The notes below the pieces were generated by a model that saw nothing but the letters and a program-made list of their open reading frames with translations, ran no database searches and was not told where the DNA came from. A stretch of DNA of 11,834 nucleotides, from contig JAEDNW010000077.1 in NCBI GenBank assembly GCA_016302315.1, forward strand, positions 1-11,834. Direction: 5' to 3'. Position numbers and translations under genes: made by a program. Below are positions 6,219 through 11,834 of this stretch, piece by piece. Position 1 is the first letter of the stretch. Every line of letters begins with the position of its first letter. Source of the stretch: UBA1724 sp016302315 (GTDB taxonomy: Bacteria > Verrucomicrobiota > Lentisphaeria > Oligosphaerales > Oligosphaeraceae).

Positions 6219-6443
6219 CTACTTCCGCCGATAGGAGATTCGTCCGGTGCCCAGGTCGTAGGGAGAGACCTCCACCGTGACGGAGTCTCCTTCCAGGATG
6301 CGGATGTTGTTCTTCCGCATCTTGCCGGAGATGCCGGCAATGACTTCGTTGCCGCCGGCATTCAGCTTCACCCGGAACCGGGTGTTGGGGAGCACTTCCG
6401 TGACGACGCCTTCCAGTTTTATGCAATCGGTTTCTTTGGGCAT
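6219..6443 (-). CDS. infA: Translation initiation factor IF-1
   Basis: IF-1 binds the 30S A site and assists IF-2 and IF-3 in start selection. The 74-residue product is an S1/OB-fold protein matching the family along its whole length: EGVVTEVLPNTRFRVKL, the highly conserved ISGKMRKNNIRILEGD (residues about 43-58), VTVEVSPYDL and the terminal GRISYRRK. The start overlaps the end of map by 25 nt in another frame. No Shine-Dalgarno sequence is visible upstream, so translation is probably coupled to map. It is followed by the 300-nt gap that contains the alpha-operon promoter. Confidence 0.98.
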   Translation of the reverse strand: MPKETDCIKLEGVVTEVLPNTRFRVKLNAGGNEVIAGISGKMRKNNIRILEGDSVTVEVSPYDLGTGRISYRRK

Positions 6444-7198
6444 AGGGTAAGGATTTCAGGTTTTTTCCGGGTAATGAGGACTTGGTGTTCGAAATGGGCG
6501 GAGAGCTGGTGATCCAGGGTGCGGCAGGTCCACTGGTCGTGGCGGTCGATTTCGATTTCCCAGGTTCCGGCGTTCACCATGGGTTCGATGCACAGGACCA
6601 TGCCGGGCTGAAGGACGGGGGTCTTTCGCCGCTGGCGGAAGTTGGGCACTTCGGGGGATTCGTGCATGTGCTTGCCGCATCCGTGGCCCACCATGTCCCG
6701 CACGCATTGGAAGCCCGCCCCTTCCGCCACCCGCTGGACGGCGGTGCTGATGTCGTTGACGGTATTCCCCTCCTGGGCGGCCTCGATGCCGGCCATCAGG
6801 GCGGCCTCCGTGGTCTCCAGAAGGCGGCTGGCCAGGGGGGAGGGCTGGCCGCCGGCGCAGACCGTCCGGGCATTGTCCCCGTAGTATCCATCCAGGGCCA
6901 CCACCACATCCAGGCTCACCAGATCACCGAACTGGATGATGCGATCCGCCCGCCCGATGCCGTGGACGACTTCATCGTTGAGGGAGATGCAGACCTGTCC
7001 GGGATAGCCGTGGTAGTTCAGGGAGCCGCTGCGGCCCCCCGTCTCCCGGATGAAGCATTCGGCCAGATGATCCAGATCCAGGGTGGACATCCCCGGCTGG
7101 ACAGCGGCGCAGAGCCGGTCCAGGACCTGGGCGGAGGCCTGGGCGGCCAGACGGATCTTCTCGATCTCGTTTTCCTTGTAGATGGTGACGTGTTCCAC
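6419..7198 (-). CDS. map: Methionine aminopeptidase, type I
   Basis: Map removes the initiator methionine from nascent proteins. The 259-residue product (GTG start) has the pita-bread fold signatures. The dinuclear metal ligands D97 (SLDVVV), D108 (YYGDNA), H172 (VGHGCG), E205 (CIEPMV) and E237 (HFEHQ) are all present, as is the substrate histidine H79 (NDEVVHG). There is no N-terminal zinc-finger extension, so it is the short type Ia form. The GTG at 7198 is preferred over the upstream ATG at 7339 because AGAGGGGG (7206-7213) precedes it by 7 nt, homology starts there, and the longer form would run into adk. The gene follows adk by 82 nt. Its stop lies inside infA, so the last eight residues share DNA with the IF-1 start. 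Confidence 0.95.
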   Translation of the reverse strand: MEHVTIYKENEIEKIRLAAQASAQVLDRLCAAVQPGMSTLDLDHLAECFIRETGGRSGSLNYHGYPGQVCISLNDEVVHGIGRADRIIQFGDLVSLDVVVALDGYYGDNARTVCAGGQPSPLASRLLETTEAALMAGIEAAQEGNTVNDISTAVQRVAEGAGFQCVRDMVGHGCGKHMHESPEVPNFRQRRKTPVLQPGMVLCIEPMVNAGTWEIEIDRHDQWTCRTLDHQLSAHFEHQVLITRKKPEILTLCPKKPIA

Positions 7199-7280
7199 GC
7201 GAATGCCCCCTCTGGGGGAAAAAGAAGGCGGTGAGGCCCCCGGAGCCCGGCGGTTCCGGAGGCGCAGGAGTGGGGATGCC

Positions 7281-7943
7281 TTAGAGGCCCAGGGTCTTTT
7301 CCAGGGCGGCGTAGTTCTCCTCAATGGGGGCGTCGGCATTGGGGGTCACCTTCAGCTCGCCCCGGTTGCGGTAATATTCGATGACGGGAGCGGTCTGGGT
7401 GTCGTAGATCTTCAGGCGGTTGATGGCGGTCTCCTCGGTGTCATCGGAGCGCTGGATCAGGGCGGCGCCGCACTTGTCGCAGACTCCCTCCTTGGCGGGA
7501 GGCGCGGTGAAGACGTTGTAGCTGGCGCCGCAGGCCTTGTTGGCGCAGAGGCGGCGGCCGGTGAGACGCTGCATCAGGATCTCCCGGGGAGTGTCCACCA
7601 GGACGGCCACGCCGCTCTCGTATCCGTGCTTCTGGAGGATGGCGGTGAGGCTCTCGGCCTGGGCGCAGGTCCGGGGATAGCCGTCCAGCATGACGCCCTT
7701 GGCCTTGGCGTCCTCCTTGCTCAGGCGCTTGTCCACCATGGCGGTGACGATGTCGTCGGAGACCAGGGCGCCGGAGGCGATGAGCTCCTTGACGGTCTTG
7801 CCCAGCTCGGATCCCGCGGCCATTTCATCCCGGAGGAGCTGTCCGGTGGAGATGTGGATCACTTGCACCTTCTGGCAGAAGATGTCGCCGAGAGTGCCTT
7901 TGCCGGCGCCGGGGGCGCCCAGGAAGATGTATGCCTTGGACAT
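7281..7943 (-). CDS. adk: Adenylate kinase with zinc-binding LID
   Basis: Adk interconverts ATP + AMP and 2 ADP in the cytoplasm. The 220-residue product is the long form. It has the P-loop GAPGAGKGT (residues 9-17), the AMP-binding segment HISTGQLLRDEM (30-41), DGYPRT (87-92) and a LID domain with four cysteines, C133, C138, C155 and C158, arranged C-x4-C-x16-C-x2-C, which should hold a structural zinc. In the AMP-binding motif the usual STGDLLR aspartate is Gln. The ATG at 7943 has an AAGGA ribosome-binding site. The ispG frame overruns the first 85 nt of this gene. In many bacteria adk lies beside secY and map; here the upstream neighbour is ispG. Confidence 0.98.
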   Translation of the reverse strand: MSKAYIFLGAPGAGKGTLGDIFCQKVQVIHISTGQLLRDEMAAGSELGKTVKELIASGALVSDDIVTAMVDKRLSKEDAKAKGVMLDGYPRTCAQAESLTAILQKHGYESGVAVLVDTPREILMQRLTGRRLCANKACGASYNVFTAPPAKEGVCDKCGAALIQRSDDTEETAINRLKIYDTQTAPVIEYYRNRGELKVTPNADAPIEENYAALEKTLGL

Positions 7944-9106
7944 GGTAGGGGGAATCCTTGGTGAGGGGTGGGGCGGTGGGGGGAAAAGGAAAACGTCACA
8001 ATATAGCCGGGCTGTGCCGGTCTACCTGGCATCAGGGGGAGCAGGGCGACCCGGCGGAGCTCCTCCTGGAGGGCGGGGAACAATTCCTCCTCCGGCAGGA
8101 CCTTCAGGATCTTTCCCTGGCGGAAGAGGACGCCCCGGCCCGCTCCCCCCGCAATGCCCAGATCTGCATCCGCCGCCTCCCCGGGACCGTTTACCTCGCA
8201 TCCCATGACGGCGATCTTCTTCAGGGGAAGACGGTATCCCTGATCCAGAAGACGCTGAATCTCCTTCTCCACCTTTTCCGCCAGGGGGATGAGGGAGATG
8301 CGGGTGCGTCCGCAGGTGGGGCAGGAGACCAGCTGGGGGCGCCCCGGCCGAAGCCCCAGGGCATCCAGGATCTGGTAGGCTGCCGCCACTTCCTCCTCCG
8401 GCGGGGCGGTGAGGGAGACCCGGATGGTGTCCCCGATGCCCTCCAGCAGAAGGGCCCCCAGGGCGATGGCGGATTTCAGGATGCCGGAAGCCGGGGTGCC
8501 CGCCTCGGTGAGGCCCAGATGGAGGGGCCAGGGAGAGAGGGGGCGGAAGAGACGGCAGGCTTCCAGGGTGAGGGGGATGTGGGAGGCCTTTAGACTGACC
8601 TTCAGATTCTGGCAGCCCGCCTCCTCGAAGTCCCCCAGAAATTCCCGGGCGCTTTCCACCATGGCCTGGGCCGTGGGACCGTATTTCTCCCGGGCCCGGG
8701 GGGAAAGGCTTCCCATGTTGACCCCCACCCGGACGGCACAGCCTTGCTCCGCCGCCGCCCGGGCTACCTCCCGGAGAAGTTCCCGGCGGGCCAGATTCCC
8801 CGGATTCAGGCGAAGCCCCTGGACGCCCGCCTCCAGGGCGGACAAGGCCAGGCGCCCGTCAAAATGGATGTCGGCCACCACGGGCAGGGGGCTTTCCCGG
8901 CAGATACGCTCCAGGGCGTCCCGGCAGGAGAGGGAGGGGTAGGCCACCCGCACCAGCTGACAGCCGGCCTGGGCCAGGCGTCCGATCTGGGCCAGGGTGG
9001 CTGGGGCATCCTCCGCGGGGGTGCTGCACATGGATTGCACCGCAATGGGGGCGTCTCCCCCGATGGGAAGGGAGCCGACATGGATTTGACGGGTGGGATA
9101 ACGCAT
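7859..9106 (-). CDS. ispG: 4-hydroxy-3-methylbut-2-en-1-yl diphosphate synthase (IspG/GcpE), 3' end suspicious
   Basis: IspG reduces MEcPP to HMBPP in the MEP isoprenoid pathway using a [4Fe-4S] cluster. The protein shows the TIM-barrel part (VGSLPIGGDAPIAVQSM near the N terminus, VVADIHFDGRLAL about 76-88, LRLNPGN about 98-104, HLGLTEAG about 196-203, GIGDTIRVSL about 223-232) and the cluster-binding part, with CPTC (C262, C265) and GCEVNGPGE (C303, E310). It is the short bacterial form without the large plant/chlamydial insert. The ATG at 9106 fits the start of homology, though no Shine-Dalgarno is visible. It lies 26 nt after the phosphatase stop. Family similarity ends near residue 355, yet the frame stays open to residue 415, passing through a promoter-like AT patch and into adk. 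TGA and TAG triplets lie near residue 357-361 in the two other frames. Confidence 0.93.
   Translation of the reverse strand: MRYPTRQIHVGSLPIGGDAPIAVQSMCSTPAEDAPATLAQIGRLAQAGCQLVRVAYPSLSCRDALERICRESPLPVVADIHFDGRLALSALEAGVQGLRLNPGNLARRELLREVARAAAEQGCAVRVGVNMGSLSPRAREKYGPTAQAMVESAREFLGDFEEAGCQNLKVSLKASHIPLTLEACRLFRPLSPWPLHLGLTEAGTPASGILKSAIALGALLLEGIGDTIRVSLTAPPEEEVAAAYQILDALGLRPGRPQLVSCPTCGRTRISLIPLAEKVEKEIQRLLDQGYRLPLKKIAVMGCEVNGPGEAADADLGIAGGAGRGVLFRQGKILKVLPEEELFPALQEELRRVALLPLMPGRPAQPGYIVTFSFSPHRPTPHQGFPLPCPRHTSSWAPPAPAKALSATSSARRCK
8000..8005 (-). promoter_or_regulatory. Possible -10 element for adk
   Basis: TATATT on the minus strand, in a short AT-rich patch about 57 nt upstream of the adk ATG, resembles a -10 box. 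I see no convincing -35 at the proper distance. It is listed because it falls inside the doubtful 3' extension of ispG, and such composition is unlike the coding DNA around it. Confidence 0.25.
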
Positions 9107-9132
9107 GGGAAATAGGTAGGGCCGGGGAAAAA

Positions 9133-10695
9133 TCACCGCTGGATCCGGAGCCATTTCCGGGGTTCCGGACAGATGCCCGGATGCCGGAGAAACCACTGGA
9201 GGACGGCGTCCCGGGAGGAAATCCCGGTGTCCCGCATCTGGCTGGCGGGCTGGGCGAGAATCTCCTGGAGGACGGGGGTGCGGCCGCTGCCCGCCGCCGT
9301 GTGGGAGTTCATCACCAGGCCATAGCGTTTCCCGGGAACCGGGGGCGTATCCTCGCCCAGGGAGAGAACCCGGGCGCCCTGGGGCGAAAGAATCACTTCC
9401 GCCCCCCAGATGCCGCAGGCGCCGGAGGTGTTGCGGATGGCCCATTGCTCCTGGAGAATCCGGCCCAGCTCCTCTGCCGTCACCTGGCAGACCACCAGGG
9501 AATTCTCGTAGGGAACCAGGGAGAAGAGGCGGGCGCCGGTGAGGGGAATCCCCGCCGGAATCTCCTCCTTCGCCAGGATGCCATGGAGGGCCAGGGGACA
9601 TTGGGCGGCTTCCGCCAGGGCCTGGCAGAACAGCTCGCTCAGGGGGCAGTCCACCCCGGGGCGTCCCCGGAAGGAGAGGAGGCGGGGCAGGGGAGGAGCC
9701 AGAGTCTGGCGGGCATAGGCCTGTGCCTGCTCCTGCCAGGGGGCCACGGCCTGGGCGGCGGCGGGATGGGGCGGCGTCTCCTGGGTGACCTCCACCAGCT
9801 GGGATTCCAGGCGCAGCAGCCGGTGATGGCGGGGATCCACCACCGCATCCACCTGGGCAAAGTATTGTCCGTGGGCGCCGGGCTGGACATACCAGGGGCC
9901 GTCGATGCCGGCCCGGCCGGGGAAGAGGCGGTGGGTGTGCCCCCCCAGAATCAGGTCTATCTCCGGAAAGTCCCGTGCCAGCTCCCGGACTTCGTTGACG
10001 CCCCGGGGATCCTGCTCCATCCAGCCCTGGTGGAGGGCCAGCACAATGAGGTCGGGCTGCCGGGCCAGAATCTGGGGCATCAGGCGGGCCAGGGCCTGCC
10101 GGGCGCTCTCCACCTGAAAGTGCCGGGAGAACTCCGGGAACCAGTGGGGGAGGAAGGAGGCGGTCATGCCGATGAGAGCCACCTTTGCTTCCCCCAGAGT
10201 GAAGAGGCGCCATCCGGGAAACTCCCCCTGGGGAAAGTCCGGCGTAGGGGAGAGAAGGCGGAGATTGCCGCAGAGCAGCCGGGGAGAGAGAGCCCGGGCA
10301 ATTTCCAGAAAGGCCTCCGGGCCGAAGTCGAAGTCGTGGTTTCCCGGAATCCAGGCGTCATAGGAAAGGGATTCCAGCCAGGGAATCATGGCCATTCCCC
10401 GGGACAGGGTGCCCTCCAGGGAGCCCTGGACGGAATCCCCGGTGTCCACCAGTAGGCAGGTGCCCGGGGGCACCGCCTTCCGCCGTTCCTCTAGCAGGGT
10501 GGCCAGGGGAAGGAGTCCGTCGGGGGCCTGGCTGTCTCCGGAAAGATTGGCGTGGAGGTCGCTGGTGTGGAGAATCCGGATCCGGACTTCCTCCGCCCCC
10601 GGCAGGGGCAGAAGCAGAAGTCCCAGAAGCAGAATCCCCAGCAGGAAGGGCCTCCGCCTCCCTGTCTTCCCGGCTCCTCCTGTTCCCTGTGTCAT
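9133..10695 (-). CDS. Secreted calcineurin-like metallophosphatase, 5'-nucleotidase (UshA) family
   Basis: The 520-residue protein starts with a basic N terminus and a long hydrophobic stretch (about 16-34), i.e. a signal peptide or membrane anchor, so it acts in the periplasm or outside. The metallophosphatase domain has all the two-metal motifs: DLHAN (D46, H48), VDTGD (D84), GNHDFDFG (N119, H120), LALHQG (H222) and GGHTH (H253, H255). A 5'-nucleotidase C-terminal domain follows from about residue 340, with LTGARLFSLVPYENSL. The arginine-bearing GGxR substrate loop common in 5'-nucleotidases is not recognisable (LHGILAKEE in its place), so nucleotide specificity is uncertain; 2',3'-cyclic nucleotides or other phosphoesters are possible. 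The ATG at 10695 follows an AAGGGGGGGGG ribosome-binding region. It lies between aspS (35 nt) and ispG (26 nt), suggesting cotranscription. Confidence 0.92.
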   Translation of the reverse strand: MTQGTGGAGKTGRRRPFLLGILLLGLLLLPLPGAEEVRIRILHTSDLHANLSGDSQAPDGLLPLATLLEERRKAVPPGTCLLVDTGDSVQGSLEGTLSRGMAMIPWLESLSYDAWIPGNHDFDFGPEAFLEIARALSPRLLCGNLRLLSPTPDFPQGEFPGWRLFTLGEAKVALIGMTASFLPHWFPEFSRHFQVESARQALARLMPQILARQPDLIVLALHQGWMEQDPRGVNEVRELARDFPEIDLILGGHTHRLFPGRAGIDGPWYVQPGAHGQYFAQVDAVVDPRHHRLLRLESQLVEVTQETPPHPAAAQAVAPWQEQAQAYARQTLAPPLPRLLSFRGRPGVDCPLSELFCQALAEAAQCPLALHGILAKEEIPAGIPLTGARLFSLVPYENSLVVCQVTAEELGRILQEQWAIRNTSGACGIWGAEVILSPQGARVLSLGEDTPPVPGKRYGLVMNSHTAAGSGRTPVLQEILAQPASQMRDTGISSRDAVLQWFLRHPGICPEPRKWLRIQR

Positions 10696-10699
10696 GCAG

Positions 10700-10708
10700 C
10701 CCCCCCCC
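10700..10708 (-). promoter_or_regulatory. G-run ribosome-binding site of the phosphatase gene
   Basis: Nine consecutive G on the minus strand, preceded by AA, form the likely Shine-Dalgarno region four nt before the ATG at 10695. A homopolymer of this length can change length by slippage, which would alter ribosome-binding spacing rather than the reading frame. Confidence 0.45.
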
Positions 10709-10730
10709 TTGGAAAAAAGCCAGTCGCAGC

Positions 10731-11834
<1,104 letters not shown>

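Noticed and set aside
5770..6361. Minus-strand small frames in the infA-rpmJ gap
   Set aside because: They overlap rpmJ or infA out of frame, have no recognisable motif, and contain the promoter and leader.
7199..7339. Upstream in-frame extension of map to an ATG at 7339
   Set aside because: It would overlap the end of adk, has no family similarity, and the GTG at 7198 has a good ribosome-binding site.
9107..10213. Upstream in-frame extension of ispG to an ATG at 10213
   Set aside because: The extra residues are a Pro/Gly/Arg-rich shadow of the phosphatase gene in another frame. IspG homology starts at the ATG at 9106.

Overview
The window is a GC-rich bacterial chromosome segment in which every recognisable gene lies on the minus strand, so transcription runs from high to low coordinates. 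In that direction the genes are: aspS (5' end outside the window), a secreted metallophosphatase/5'-nucleotidase, ispG, adk, map, infA, rpmJ, rpsM, rpsK, rpoA, rplQ, and a large M16C (presequence-protease-like) metallopeptidase whose 3' end runs off the left edge. I saw no tRNA or rRNA genes, insertion sequences, CRISPR arrays or phage genes. The many plus-strand reading frames are GC-rich shadows.

Region by region. (1) 9133-11834: aspS and an exported calcineurin-like phosphatase, 35 nt apart. (2) 6219-9106: ispG (MEP isoprenoid pathway), adk, map and infA. ispG has no in-frame stop where the family normally ends and runs 85 nt into adk. map and infA overlap by 25 nt. (3) 5919-6218: a 300-nt non-coding gap with a good sigma70-type promoter at 6099-6126 and a structured leader of about 170 nt. 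(4) 3083-5918: the alpha operon rpmJ-rpsM-rpsK-rpoA-rplQ, lacking rpsD (S4) between rpsK and rpoA, closed by a strong intrinsic terminator at 3030-3070. (5) 1-2889: the M16C peptidase.

The genes form a growth and translation core: initiation factor 1, N-terminal methionine removal, ribosomal proteins, the RNA polymerase alpha subunit, tRNA charging and adenylate balance. ispG and the phosphatase are less usual passengers. secY, the common neighbour of adk/map/infA, is not here; ispG, the phosphatase and aspS occupy that side.

Taxonomy can only be guessed. The MEP-pathway ispG, the missing rpsD, a long M16C peptidase and inconsistent Shine-Dalgarno use would fit a GC-rich member of the Planctomycetes-Verrucomicrobia-Chlamydiae-Lentisphaerae group, but this is inference and other phyla share each trait.

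I found no clearly new multi-gene system. The observations most worth following are the hairpins in every large gap of the rpsD-less alpha operon, the structured leader before rpmJ, the missing ispG stop, and the Ala-rich extensions on S11, S13 and L17.
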